Shown: positions 18,241-28,300 of the stretch, one piece after another
Layout of the letters: the number at the start of each line of letters is the position of its first letter
Position numbering within the stretch: position 1 is the stretch's first letter
NCBI GenBank assembly: GCA_934663645.1
Contig: CAKUKR010000003.1
Coordinates: 1 to 64,000, forward strand
Length of the DNA: 64,000 nucleotides
Source: an uncultured Muribaculaceae bacterium
GTDB taxonomy: Bacteria; Bacteroidota; Bacteroidia; Bacteroidales; Muribaculaceae
Direction: 5' to 3'
Program-made: the position numbers and the translations under genes
The notes under the pieces: generated by a model
Told to the model about the DNA's origin: nothing
The model's input: the letters and a program-made list of their open reading frames with translations, nothing else
Database searches by the model: none

Positions 18241-20238
18241 ATGAGAACAAAGTCATTGACAATATTTATATCGTGTATGGTGCTGTGCCTCACAGCGCGA
18301 GCTGACGAGTACACTGACAGCACGAGCCACCTCGACGAAGTGGTGGTGACAGCGCGGTCGCTGGAATCGGACGCCATCCCGGCGCAGCGGCTCAGCGGCG
18401 AGGAGCTGAAGCGCATGAACAGCAACAGCATTGCTGACGCGCTGCGCTACTTCTCCGGAGTGCAAGTCAAAGACTACGGTGGTGTGGGCGGCATCAAGAC
18501 CGTCAACATACGCTCAATGGGCACCAACCACACGGGCGTGGTATACGACGGCGTAGAGCTGGGCAACGCGCAGAACGGGCAGATAGACCTCGGCCAGTTC
18601 TCGCTCGACAACATCGAGGCGATTTCCCTCTACAACGGACAGAAGAGCCAGATACTGCAGCCGGCGAAGGACTTCGGCTCCGCCGGCTCGATATACATCC
18701 GCACACGCACCCCGCATTTCGAGGAGGGGGAGACCTACCATTTCCGTGCCACAGTCCGCGCCGGCTCTTTCGACCTCATCAACCCCTCTGCGCTCATAGA
18801 GCTGAAGCTCTCGGAGCGCGTCAACGCCTCGGTGAGCGCGGAGTGGATAAACTCGAGCGGCAAGTACAAGTTCCGCTACCGCCGTGTCAACCCTGCCGGC
18901 GAGCTGGCATACGACACTACGGCGGTGCGCCAGAACGGCGACATCAACGCCACGCGCCTCGAGGCAAACATCAACGGCCGCCTCGACCACGGCAAGTGGC
19001 TCTTCAAGGTCTACAACTACAATTCCGAGCGCGGCGTGCCGGGCGCAATCGTCAACAACGTGTGGCGGCGCGGTGAGCGCATCTGGGACACCAACTCGTT
19101 TGCCCAGGGCACATGGCAGCAGTCTTTCGGCACGCGCTTCACCTCTCTCAACAACATCAAGTACGCATTCTACCGCACGCACTACGTCAACAACGACGAC
19201 AAGCAGATCAAGATAGACAACCTCTACCGTCAGCGCGAGTTCTACTTCTCGACTTCCAATGTGTACACCATCTTCCCGTGGTGGCACGTGTCGGCGGGCT
19301 ACGATTTTCTGTGGAACACGCTCAACGCCGACGTGTACGGATTTGCCAAGCCTGACCGATACACCAACATGCTGGCGGCAGCGACGGCGGTTGACCTGAA
19401 CCGGTTCGCATTCCAAGGCAGCGTGCTGGCGACGTTCATCCACGACCGCCTGAAAGGACAGGAAGCACCGGCTGACAAGCATGTACTCACCCCAGCGGCT
19501 TTCGCCTCGTACGCCCTCACCCCGGGCAGGGAGCTGTCGGCAAGGGCATTCTTCAAGCAGTCGTTCCGCATGCCGACGTTCAATGACCTGTACTACGCCG
19601 ACATGGGCAACTCCAAGCTCGAGCCCGAGCGTGTGACGCAGTACAACATCGGGCTGCTGCTCGACCGCAAGTCCTCGGGCTTCGTCTCCGCGCTGCGGGC
19701 CAGCTGCGACGTATACTACAACCACGTCAAGGACAAAATCGTGGCATACCCCAAGGGGCAGCAGTTCCGCTGGACAATGCTCAACCTGGGCAGGGTGGAC
19801 ATACGCGGCATCGACGTGACCGCGCTGATGACCGTCAACCCCGCACGCGAGCTGTACCTGACGCTACGCGCACAGTACACCTTCCAGCGGGCGATAGACG
19901 TGACTGACCCCTCGGACAACTATTACCGCGACCAGATACCCTACATACCGCGCAATTCCGGCTCGGCGGTGTTCAACGCCACCTGGAGGCAGTGGAACCT
20001 CAACTACAGCTTCATCTACGTGGGCGAGCGCTACAACCAGCAGGAGAACATACGGTACAACTATACGCAGCCGTGGTACACCAGCGACGTGTCCGTAAGC
20101 CGCGACTTCCGCATCGGCCGCGTGTCGATGCGTGCCCTGCTCGAGGTCAACAACCTCTTCAGCCAGGACTATGACGTGATATTGAACTACCCGATGCCAA
20201 AGCGCAACTACCGCATCACGCTTACCGTCGAAATATGA
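18241..20238 (+). CDS. btuB: TonB-dependent cobalamin receptor (BtuB-type)
   Basis: 665 residues: signal peptide (to about residue 21), TonB-box-like DEVVVTARS (30-38), plug domain (GVQVKDYGGVGGIKTVNIRSMG, SLYNGQKSQIL) and a 22-strand-type barrel ending in NYRITLTVEI. It lies directly behind a B12 riboswitch and overlaps (ATGA) a BtuG-type lipoprotein, the arrangement known from Bacteroides, where BtuG sits on BtuB and hands over cobamide. The size fits BtuB (E. coli about 614) and is far smaller than SusC. The inner-membrane BtuCDF transporter is not in the window. Confidence 0.92.
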   Translation: MRTKSLTIFISCMVLCLTARADEYTDSTSHLDEVVVTARSLESDAIPAQRLSGEELKRMNSNSIADALRYFSGVQVKDYGGVGGIKTVNIRSMGTNHTGVVYDGVELGNAQNGQIDLGQFSLDNIEAISLYNGQKSQILQPAKDFGSAGSIYIRTRTPHFEEGETYHFRATVRAGSFDLINPSALIELKLSERVNASVSAEWINSSGKYKFRYRRVNPAGELAYDTTAVRQNGDINATRLEANINGRLDHGKWLFKVYNYNSERGVPGAIVNNVWRRGERIWDTNSFAQGTWQQSFGTRFTSLNNIKYAFYRTHYVNNDDKQIKIDNLYRQREFYFSTSNVYTIFPWWHVSAGYDFLWNTLNADVYGFAKPDRYTNMLAAATAVDLNRFAFQGSVLATFIHDRLKGQEAPADKHVLTPAAFASYALTPGRELSARAFFKQSFRMPTFNDLYYADMGNSKLEPERVTQYNIGLLLDRKSSGFVSALRASCDVYYNHVKDKIVAYPKGQQFRWTMLNLGRVDIRGIDVTALMTVNPARELYLTLRAQYTFQRAIDVTDPSDNYYRDQIPYIPRNSGSAVFNATWRQWNLNYSFIYVGERYNQQENIRYNYTQPWYTSDVSVSRDFRIGRVSMRALLEVNNLFSQDYDVILNYPMPKRNYRITLTVEI

Positions 20239-21398
20239 TGAAACGCACCCGCTCATACATTGCACTGCTACTGACGCTGCTCGTGGCGGCGGCAGCGCAC
20301 TCGTGCCGCGAGGACGAACTGGTAGTCCCGACGGAGTATGAAATCATCGGCGACGAGAACCCCTCAAGCGAGATACGAGGGCTGTACCTCGTCAACGAGG
20401 GCAACATGGGGTCAAACAAGTGCACCATAGACTTTTACGACTACTATACCGGATTGTACTCGCGCAACTTCTACTCCGAAAAGAACCCCAATGTCATCAA
20501 GGAGCTCGGCGACGTGGGCAACGACATAGGCATCTACGGCTCCAAGCTGTATGTGGTGGTCAACTGCTCGCACAAGGTCGAGGTCATGGACGCGCACACT
20601 GGCATACGCATCGGGCAGGTGGACATACCCAACTGCCGCTATGTGCGCTTCTACCGCGGCAAGGCATACGTCAGCTCATACGTCGGCCCGGTGCTGATTG
20701 ACCCCAACGCCCCGAAAGGCGCGGTATACGAAGTCGATACGCTATCGCTCGCCGTGACACGCAAGGTCAGCGTGGGCTACCAGCCGGAGGAGATGGAGAT
20801 AGTGGACGACTACATGTATGTAGCCAACTCCGGCGGCTACCGCGCCCCGAACTATGACAACACCGTGTCGGTAATACAGATGGTCGATTTCAAGCAGGTG
20901 CAGCAGATACCGGTTGACATCAACCTGCACCGCGTCAAGAAAGACCAGTACAAGCAGCTGTGGGTCTCCTCACGCGGCGACTACCAGACACGCCCCTCGC
21001 GCTTGTACGTCCTCGCCAAAAAGCCTGGATACAACCAGATGGAAGTCGCCGACATGATACCCGTGGCTTGCTCAAACATGGCTGTCCACGGCGACTCGCT
21101 GTACTACTACGCCACAGAGTGGAACAACTACACCGCCTCCAACACCATCTCTTACGGCATCATCGACATCCGCACTCACAAGGTGGTATCGACCAACTTC
21201 ATCACCGACGGAACGGAGCGTGAGATAACAATACCATACGGCATCGCCGTGCATCCCGAGACTGGCGACATTTTCGTCACCGACGCCAAGAACTACGTCA
21301 GCAGCGGCACGCTCTACTGCTTTGACAAGCACGGCAAGAAGAAATGGAGCGTGCGTACCGGCGACATCCCGGCTCACATAACATTCCTGAAGCGATGA
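20235..21398 (+). CDS. btuG: BtuG-type surface lipoprotein, cobamide-capturing beta-propeller
   Basis: 387 residues. Lipoprotein signal with Cys24 (HSC) followed by REDE, an acidic stretch like Bacteroidetes surface-export signals. The rest is made of propeller-type blades (GLYLVNEGNMGSNKCTIDFY, IGIYGSKLYVVVNCSHKVEVMD, VSVGYQPEEMEIVDDYMYVAN, IPYGIAVHPETGDIFVTDAK), i.e. YncE/DUF5074-like. BtuG of Bacteroides thetaiotaomicron has this architecture, binds B12 with femtomolar affinity and lids BtuB. The ATGA overlap with btuB and the riboswitch upstream make this assignment strong. Direct binding residues cannot be assigned from sequence alone. Confidence 0.85.
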   Translation: MMKRTRSYIALLLTLLVAAAAHSCREDELVVPTEYEIIGDENPSSEIRGLYLVNEGNMGSNKCTIDFYDYYTGLYSRNFYSEKNPNVIKELGDVGNDIGIYGSKLYVVVNCSHKVEVMDAHTGIRIGQVDIPNCRYVRFYRGKAYVSSYVGPVLIDPNAPKGAVYEVDTLSLAVTRKVSVGYQPEEMEIVDDYMYVANSGGYRAPNYDNTVSVIQMVDFKQVQQIPVDINLHRVKKDQYKQLWVSSRGDYQTRPSRLYVLAKKPGYNQMEVADMIPVACSNMAVHGDSLYYYATEWNNYTASNTISYGIIDIRTHKVVSTNFITDGTEREITIPYGIAVHPETGDIFVTDAKNYVSSGTLYCFDKHGKKKWSVRTGDIPAHITFLKR

Positions 21399-22618
21399 GC
21401 AAGAGCATACTGACATACAGCGCACTGGCTGCGGCGACGCTCCTGACCGGCTGCACCGCCGAGATACCGATGGTCAACCTCGGCATCGACGACGCTTACT
21501 TCATTCCACGCATGTCGAAGCTGCCGCTGGTCGCCGCTCTCACCGGCGACCAGTACCGCTGGACCGTAAACGGCGAGGTCGTCTCGGAAACGAACTCCTA
21601 CATATTCATCGCTGCCGAGGAGGGGGTCTACGACATGACATTTGACATCATAGACCCCGACACGCCCTACCACTTCGACTTCAAGGTGACGGTGATGCAC
21701 GAGGACGTGGAATACAGCCCTTACATCACGAGGGTATACGAATACTGCCCAGCACCGGGGCAGTTCGTCAACGAGATGCCGAAATACGAGGAGGGCGACA
21801 CATACGCCGACATATTGCAGAAGGCGGAAGAGAGCATCTCCGGCACCAACGACGTGCTTGTCTCCCTGGGCGGATACGGCGGCTACATCACCTTCGGCTT
21901 CGACCATTCGGTCATGAACGTGCCGGGCGAGAAGGACTTCCGCATCTGGGGCAACGCCTTCTACGAGCTGACCAACCCCGACAGCCGCGGCGGCTCTGCC
22001 GAGCCGGGAATTGTCATGGTGAGCTATGATGAGAACTGCAACGGGCTGCCCGATGACCCATGGTACGAGCTTGCCGGCAGCGAATACTACAAACCCTCCA
22101 CGCGCCACGCCTACGGCATCACATATCACCGTCCTGACCCGGCGAGGCCGGTTGAGAGCGACGAGACGGGCTTCCTCGACGATGTATACTACATAGCATG
22201 GGACGACACTGACGGCACTCACGGCTATCTGGCAAAAAACATTTACCACGACCAGGACTACTTCCCGAAATGGGTCACCGGCGACGAGCTGTCGTTCACC
22301 GGCACGCTGCTCCCCCAAAACGCCATCGACGAGAGCGGCGAGGGCCGGTACTATGTGCTGTACAGCTACGACTGGGGATATGTGGACAACCACCCCAACG
22401 ACTATGCCGACCTCAACAGCTTCGACATATCATGGGCCGTTGACAGCCAGGGCAACCCCGTGCACCTGCTGGCGATAGACTTCGTGCGCGTCTACACCGG
22501 CGTGAACCAATACTGCGGCTGGCTGGGCGAGACCTCCACAGAGCTGTGCCGCGCCCGCGACCTGCACATCGCCGAGCCGGGAGTCCCCCTGCCCGACCCT
22601 AAACCGAGAAAACAATAA
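21395..22618 (+). CDS. Surface lipoprotein of the B12 locus (PKD-like plus C-terminal domain; BtuH candidate)
   Basis: 407 residues from the ATG at 21395, which overlaps the btuG stop (ATGA). Lipobox LTGC with Cys20. An N-terminal PKD/Ig-like domain (about 28-115, YRWTVNGEVVSETNSYIFIAAEEGVYDMTF) is followed by a larger domain (about 135-395) with DVLVSLGGYGGYITFGFDHSV, GIVMVSYDENCNGLPDDPWYELAGSEY and a C-terminal FVRVYTGVNQYCGWLGE. Proteins of this type are regularly annotated 'cell surface protein' beside btuB/btuG in Bacteroides. It may correspond to the B12-binding BtuH class, but I cannot settle this without structure comparison. Confidence 0.7.
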   Translation: MSKSILTYSALAAATLLTGCTAEIPMVNLGIDDAYFIPRMSKLPLVAALTGDQYRWTVNGEVVSETNSYIFIAAEEGVYDMTFDIIDPDTPYHFDFKVTVMHEDVEYSPYITRVYEYCPAPGQFVNEMPKYEEGDTYADILQKAEESISGTNDVLVSLGGYGGYITFGFDHSVMNVPGEKDFRIWGNAFYELTNPDSRGGSAEPGIVMVSYDENCNGLPDDPWYELAGSEYYKPSTRHAYGITYHRPDPARPVESDETGFLDDVYYIAWDDTDGTHGYLAKNIYHDQDYFPKWVTGDELSFTGTLLPQNAIDESGEGRYYVLYSYDWGYVDNHPNDYADLNSFDISWAVDSQGNPVHLLAIDFVRVYTGVNQYCGWLGETSTELCRARDLHIAEPGVPLPDPKPRKQ

Positions 22619-22628
22619 AACCAAATAT

Positions 22629-23639
22629 ATGAAAGCAAGAAGGTTACTACTGCCGGCGATAGCCGGATTGACAGTCCTTTCGGCACACGCGTTTGTCGTC
22701 GACTGGGACCAGATTGTTTACTGGGCTGGCACAGGCCCTAACAGAGCCGCGCTCGTGGTGCAATTCCTCGACAACGGCCCGAAAGAGGCATACGTATGGG
22801 GATACCGTTGGGAAGACGGCGTCGAGCCTTCGGGCGAGGACATGTTCCGCGCCATTGCCACGGCTTCGCCCGACCTGACACTCTTCACGCAGTACACCGG
22901 CTGGATGGGCAATACCGTCTGCGGCATCGGTTACTCGCAGAACCACGTTATCTCCGACTTCCTCGAGTTTGACTTCGACAGCGCAAGGGAAGACCCCTAC
23001 ATCAGCTTCGACTGGTTCTCTGCCAACACCACACTCGGACAGACCGACGTGCCGGGCTGGGAGACACAGCAGCTGTGTGATGACGCCATCACAGCCTCCA
23101 AGGAGACACATATCCTCGACCACCCCATCAACGCCCGCGTATACGGTTATGCGTGCTACGACTACGACTGGTGGCAGCCCTACGACCGCACCGACCCCGA
23201 CAACCAGCGGTGGAACGCAGGCTGGTACAAGGGCTACTGGTCATACTGGACAGGCGAGGCTGACTCCGAGTCATTCTCATACTCCGGAGTGGGAATGACC
23301 TCGCGCAAGCTCGAGAACGGCGCAGTGGACGGCTGGCGTTACCAGCTGCTCAACGGTCCGGTAGGCAAACCGCAGCAGGACGGCCGCAAATACATCGACG
23401 GAACGACAGGCGCATCTGAGGACTGGCACGAGACACTCAACTACAAGCACTTCCTCGGCACTGGCGTAGACACCGCCGCCGTCGATAAAAACCAGCCCGT
23501 CGTCATATACAACATGCAGGGCATCAAGCTGGCTGAAATGCCCGCCGACACCCCGGCTGCTGACATCCGAGCCAAACTCGGCAAGGGCCTGTACATAATA
23601 CGCGGCGGCAACAAGTCGAAAACCATCGCAATCAACTGA
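22629..23639 (+). CDS. T9SS-exported Trp-rich 'domain X' protein of the B12 locus
   Basis: 336 residues: signal peptide (MKARRLLLPAIAGLTVLSAHA), a Trp/Tyr/Asp-rich domain at about 22-240, and a T9SS-like C-terminal domain (VVIYNMQGIKLAEMP ... GLYIIRGGNKSKTIAIN, about 275-336). Key elements of the domain are YWAGTGPNRAALVVQFLDNG, VWGYRWEDG-SGEDM and AGWYKGYWSYWTGE. The same elements recur at residues 60-270 of the 1,875-residue protein (25327-30954). I do not recognise the domain as a named family with known function. It begins 10 bp after the lipoprotein gene, so it is in the riboswitch-controlled unit. Ligand binding, perhaps of a cobamide or a carrier, is inference. Confidence 0.75.
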   Translation: MKARRLLLPAIAGLTVLSAHAFVVDWDQIVYWAGTGPNRAALVVQFLDNGPKEAYVWGYRWEDGVEPSGEDMFRAIATASPDLTLFTQYTGWMGNTVCGIGYSQNHVISDFLEFDFDSAREDPYISFDWFSANTTLGQTDVPGWETQQLCDDAITASKETHILDHPINARVYGYACYDYDWWQPYDRTDPDNQRWNAGWYKGYWSYWTGEADSESFSYSGVGMTSRKLENGAVDGWRYQLLNGPVGKPQQDGRKYIDGTTGASEDWHETLNYKHFLGTGVDTAAVDKNQPVVIYNMQGIKLAEMPADTPAADIRAKLGKGLYIIRGGNKSKTIAIN

Positions 23640-23672
23640 ACTAACAAAATCAACTAACAATAACCGAACAGC

Positions 23673-25076
23673 ATGAACAAAACATTACTTACAGCACTGC
23701 TGTCGCTCGCTTTTGTACCTGCAGCATACGCAGAGGGCGAGACTGAAACGGACTACACCAAGGGCGTTTTCATCGTCAACGAGGACTGGTTCGGACACCA
23801 GAACTCAACTGTCAACTACCTCCTTCCCGACGAGGACGACAACAACTGCTGGCAATACCGCGTCATCCAAACAGTGAACCCGGGCAAGGAACTCGGCTGC
23901 ACCAACCAGTACGGCGCAATATGGAACGGCCGCTTCTATTTCATCGCCAAGCAGGAGAAAGACGGCGGTGCATCTGTCACCGGAGGCCGCATCACCGTGG
24001 CTGATGCCAAGACCATGAAGCTCATATACCAGAACACGATGATAGACCCCTCCGGAGCCCAATGCGACGGACGCGGATTTGTCGGCGTTAACGAGCACAA
24101 GGGATACATCTCCTCGAGCAACGGCATCTGGGTCTTCGACCTCGACGTGAATGAAGTGACACGCCGCGTGGAGGGTTCAGAAAATCCAAATTCCAGTTCG
24201 CTGTATGCCGGTCAGTCTGGAACAATGGTACGCGCAGGCGAATATGTGTTTGCCGCACACCAGCAGTACGGGCTGCTCGTAATAGACCCTTCTGTTGACA
24301 GAGTTGTCAACACAATCCCGATGTCAATCGTCGCCGAAGGCGCTGGCATAGGCTCTGTAGTTGTGGCAAAGGACGGCTCTGTTTGGGCAAGCGTGGCTCA
24401 GAGCACTGCCGGCGACGGCTCAACGCTCCCCTACATTGTCCGCGTTGACCCCAACACCCTCGAGACTGAAGTCGTTGCAATAACCGACGGCTCTTATTCT
24501 CCGGCCAACTCCTGGTATGCCTGGACCCCCGACGGCCTGTGCGCCTCATACCAAAACAACGTCCTGTACTGGAACGGTGGCGAAAACAGCTGGTTCTCAA
24601 ACTCGATGATTTTCAAGTTTGATGTAGACACACGCACAACGACCAAGATAATCGACCTCAGCGAAGACGGCGAGGGCTGGCAGCTCTACGGCTGCTCGAT
24701 GCGCGTGCACCCGCAGACTGATGAAATATACATGTCGCTTTTCCAATCATTCTCCGACCCGACATACATCACCCGCCGCTATGACGCCAACGGCAACAAG
24801 GTGCGTGACTATGCCATGGAATCACACTACTGGTTCCCCTCGCTGCCTGTATTCCCTCTTGCCCCGGACAACGTGCCCGGCACCAACGTGTCAGTGTCTG
24901 CTCCTGATGCCGACAGCAACATCGCCATCCGCGTCGAAAACGGCTGCGTATATGCCGACGGCTGCGATGACCTGAACGTCTTCACTCTCGACGGACGGCA
25001 GATGCCCTCCCAGAACCTCGCGCCCGGCATCTACATAGTACGCGCCGGCAACGTGACCAAGAAAATCAAGATCTGA
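23673..25076 (+). CDS. BtuG-like (DUF5074-type) propeller with T9SS C-terminal domain
   Basis: 467 residues: signal peptide (MNKTLLTALLSLAFVPAAYA), then a propeller domain at about 25-405 and a T9SS CTD at about 410-467 (CVYADGCDDLNVFTLDG ... GIYIVRAGNVTKKIKI). The propeller's first strand (GVFIVNEDWFGHQNSTVNYL) aligns with the BtuG start (GLYLVNEGNMGSNKCTIDFY). Instead of a lipobox it has a T9SS sorting end, so it should be exported and either released or attached by the T9SS sortase system. It is 33 bp downstream of the domain X gene. It is strongly similar to 31051-32481, even at DNA level. Confidence 0.82.
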   Translation: MNKTLLTALLSLAFVPAAYAEGETETDYTKGVFIVNEDWFGHQNSTVNYLLPDEDDNNCWQYRVIQTVNPGKELGCTNQYGAIWNGRFYFIAKQEKDGGASVTGGRITVADAKTMKLIYQNTMIDPSGAQCDGRGFVGVNEHKGYISSSNGIWVFDLDVNEVTRRVEGSENPNSSSLYAGQSGTMVRAGEYVFAAHQQYGLLVIDPSVDRVVNTIPMSIVAEGAGIGSVVVAKDGSVWASVAQSTAGDGSTLPYIVRVDPNTLETEVVAITDGSYSPANSWYAWTPDGLCASYQNNVLYWNGGENSWFSNSMIFKFDVDTRTTTKIIDLSEDGEGWQLYGCSMRVHPQTDEIYMSLFQSFSDPTYITRRYDANGNKVRDYAMESHYWFPSLPVFPLAPDNVPGTNVSVSAPDADSNIAIRVENGCVYADGCDDLNVFTLDGRQMPSQNLAPGIYIVRAGNVTKKIKI

Positions 25077-25099
25077 CAATAGCCAGATACACGGAACCG

Positions 25100-25265
25100 A
25101 CGGCTCGGCCGGGAGGCCCCAGACTTCTCCCGGCCGCAGTCACGGCCTGACTGCAATTGCCTCAAATAATCAGACGTATGCGTCTGAAACCGGGGCTTAC
25201 GGCAAAACTCTTTGACACCATGCAGCAACAGCCGTGAGGCTGTATGTATCAGATTTAGCATGGGC
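25100..25265 (+). promoter_or_regulatory. Structured intergenic leader before the 1,875-residue gene
   Basis: Three independent stem-loops lie in the 250-bp gap: cggccgggag/ctcccggccg (25106-25115 with 25127-25136), cagacg/cgtctg (25171-25176 with 25181-25186), and a two-part helix with outer ccatgc/gcatgg (25218-25223 with 25258-25263) around inner acagcc/ggctgt (25228-25233 with 25238-25243). None has a T run. They could be an attenuator, a processing site or a cis-regulatory RNA. Confidence 0.5.
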
Positions 25266-25326
25266 TACGCCTACTATGAAAACCTCATAACAAAAGTATA
25301 ATCAACAATTAAACAATCAACCAAGT

Positions 25327-28300
25327 ATGAAAAAACTATTCTTCTGCCTCGGGTTGTTACTGTCGATATGCGCTGTCGGCGCTATCGGCGCAATCGCCAA
25401 GGGCGACAAGAAAGTGATGCGTGTACCGCGCACCGTGCAAGGTATCGGGTACACGCCCTCCCAAAAGGAAGCCGACGTGGTATTCCAGGACATGCCTGAC
25501 CCGGGCGACATCGCGGGTGACGGCACCTTCACTATGGATATGATCGAAAACTGGACAGGCGAGGGCGAGAACCAGGCAGCTCTCGTCATCCAGTGGAATG
25601 TTGACGGCGAGGCAACAGCTCTCGTGTTCGGCTACCGCTGGAACGGTCAGGCTACTGGCGCTGACATGCTCAAGGCCGTAGCAAAGAACAACCCGCGCCT
25701 GTACACGCTGATGCAGTACACCAATGTGTCATCGCCGACAGACCCAGACGGCGGCTACACTATCAACGGCATCGGCTGGGACGCTGACGACGACGGCGAC
25801 ATCGCGCTCATAGACACCGGCAATGGCAACCAGGTCTACACAAGCGAGGACGGATTTTTCGAACATCCACGCGGCTACAAACCTGGACAGGGCGGTTCTT
25901 CAGACTATGACTACGACAACTGGAGAGCCCGCGACACCGACGACTTCTGGCGTGCCGGCTGGTATCAGGGCTACTGGTCATACTGGGTGAAAGACAGCTT
26001 CAACGACCTGTTCTCATATTCCAGCTGGGGAGCATCAGGCCGCGTGCTGCAGAACGGCAGCTGGGACGGCTGGAACTTCGCTGTCAACATGATGACTGGC
26101 GAGTGGAAAAGCTTTCAGGCTGCTCCCTCAAACACCCCCCCGGGCGCGCTGACAGACTTCGTAATTGAAGGCCTGCACTACACCCTGACCAACTACCAGA
26201 AAAAAACAGTGAAACTCACCACACCTGCTGAGGGCAGCACCTACGCCGGCGAAATCACTGTCCCCACGACATTCGCAGTTGCCGACACCACATACACCGT
26301 TGTGGAAATCGACAAGGAGGCGTTCAAGGGCACGACTGTCACTACAGTCTCACTTCCGGCTTCCGTGACCAAGATTGGCAACAACGCATTTGAGAACTCT
26401 ACGCTGACAACCCTCAACGTCCCCGACGTTGACGCGCTGAAAATCGGAACGTATGCCTTTGCCAGCTGCTCCAACTTCGGCACGCTGATGATACCCTCGT
26501 CAATGACCGAAATACCCGAAGGCCTGTACAAAGGCACTGCCGTGGCTGCCTTCACCCCTGGCGCGAGCATAACCGCGATAGGAGCAAGCGCATTTGAGGA
26601 CTGCGCCGCGCTGGAACAACTGACCGTACCCGCGACTATAAAATCAATAGGCGAAAATGCATTCGCAGGTTGCAACGCTCTCACCTCCGTAAGGTGCGAA
26701 AGCACCTATCCCCTCCCCATAGCAGCCAACACTTTCAGCGAAGCTGCATACGCAGCGGCTATACTCAGCTACCCCTCCGGCTTCGGCGCAGAGTATGCAG
26801 CTGCCGAGGGCTGGAAGAATTTCCAGAACACAAGCGAGTTCAACATCGCTGTCAACGACGGCGACCAGTTCCGCCTGAACGGCGTGACATTCCGCGTCAC
26901 TTCAACAGCTGCAGGCACGCCCGCTGTCAAGGCTTCATACTGCAAGGTCGAGTCTGCAAACCCGACAGCTGCCGAGATTAAAGCTGCCAACAAGGCTGGC
27001 TATACCGGTGCTGTGGTCATCCCGGCGACAGTTCCGTATCAGGGACGAGACTTCGCGGTAACTGAGCTGAACGACTCGATATTCTACGGTGCCAGCGAGA
27101 TGACGAGCCTCGACATCCAGGCTCCCGTAACCCGCCTCGGCAGCTACGCTCTCTATGACTGTGAAAAACTCGAGAGCCTGACACTCCCCTCAACTGTCAC
27201 GACCATCGGCAACGCCGCACTCGGATACTGCGAGAAGCTGACAAGCCTGCAGCTCCCCGAAGGCCTCACCACACTGGAAGGCACACGCAACTTCTTCCAC
27301 TGCGAGGCTCTTACCGCCATTACTATCCCGACCGGTATCACAGCGATACCAGACCAGTGCTTCTCGTACTGCAAGGCTCTCACCTCGCTCTCGTTCCATG
27401 ACGGCATCACCTCATTCGGCTCTGCCGTTATGCAGAACTGCTCCGCTCTGACGAGCGTGAAACTCCCCGCCAGCATGACGGAAATCTACAAGCAGATGTT
27501 CCAGAACTGCTCCGCTCTCGAGACACTGTCTATCCCGGCAACTGTCACCAAGGTCGGTTCAGCCGCATTCTCCGGCTGCTCCAAGCTCAACATCGTCCTC
27601 CCCGAGGGCGTTACCGAAATTGGAGATGAAGCATTCAAGAGCTGTCTTGCCCTGACAGAGTTCACCGTACCCACCGGAATGACCAAGATACCCCTCAGCC
27701 TGTTCTACGGGTGTACCAATCTGACCAAGGTGACAATGAGCGACAACGTGACCGAGATCGCCAACCAGGCATTCCGCGACTGCTCCAAGCTCGCCACTAT
27801 CGCCCTTGTCAAGGATGCGACAGAGGATACACCCGCAGCAGCTCCGGCTCGCGAGGCTGCCACTGGCATCAACCTCCCCTCCAAGCTGACCAAACTGGGC
27901 AACTACGCCTTCTCCGGCTGCAAGGCTATCACAGCTGTGCCTTTCCCCGAAGGATTGACGAGCATCGGCAGCTACGCATTCCAGAAATGCTCTGCCCTCA
28001 CATCTGTGACACTCCCCGAAGGTCTGACAAAAGTTGCGTCCAACACTTTCATGGATTGCTCCGCACTCGAGTCTGTTTACATGCCCGAGACTGTCAAATC
28101 CGTTGGCTCCAACGCATTCCGCAACGCGAAACTCTCGCAAATCGTATACCCGGCAGCTGTCACTTCATACGACAGCTGGATGGTAGGCGGCAACAGCGGC
28201 ATTAAGGTCTACATCTGCTCGACCAAGCCCGCATACTGCGGTTCTACATACTGGTGCTCTACCAACAGCAGCACATACCACGCTCTGATTGTGCCCACCG

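Noticed and set aside
18514-19725. 403-codon open frame on the minus strand
   Set aside because: Opposite strand of btuB; it merely reflects the codon bias of the real gene.
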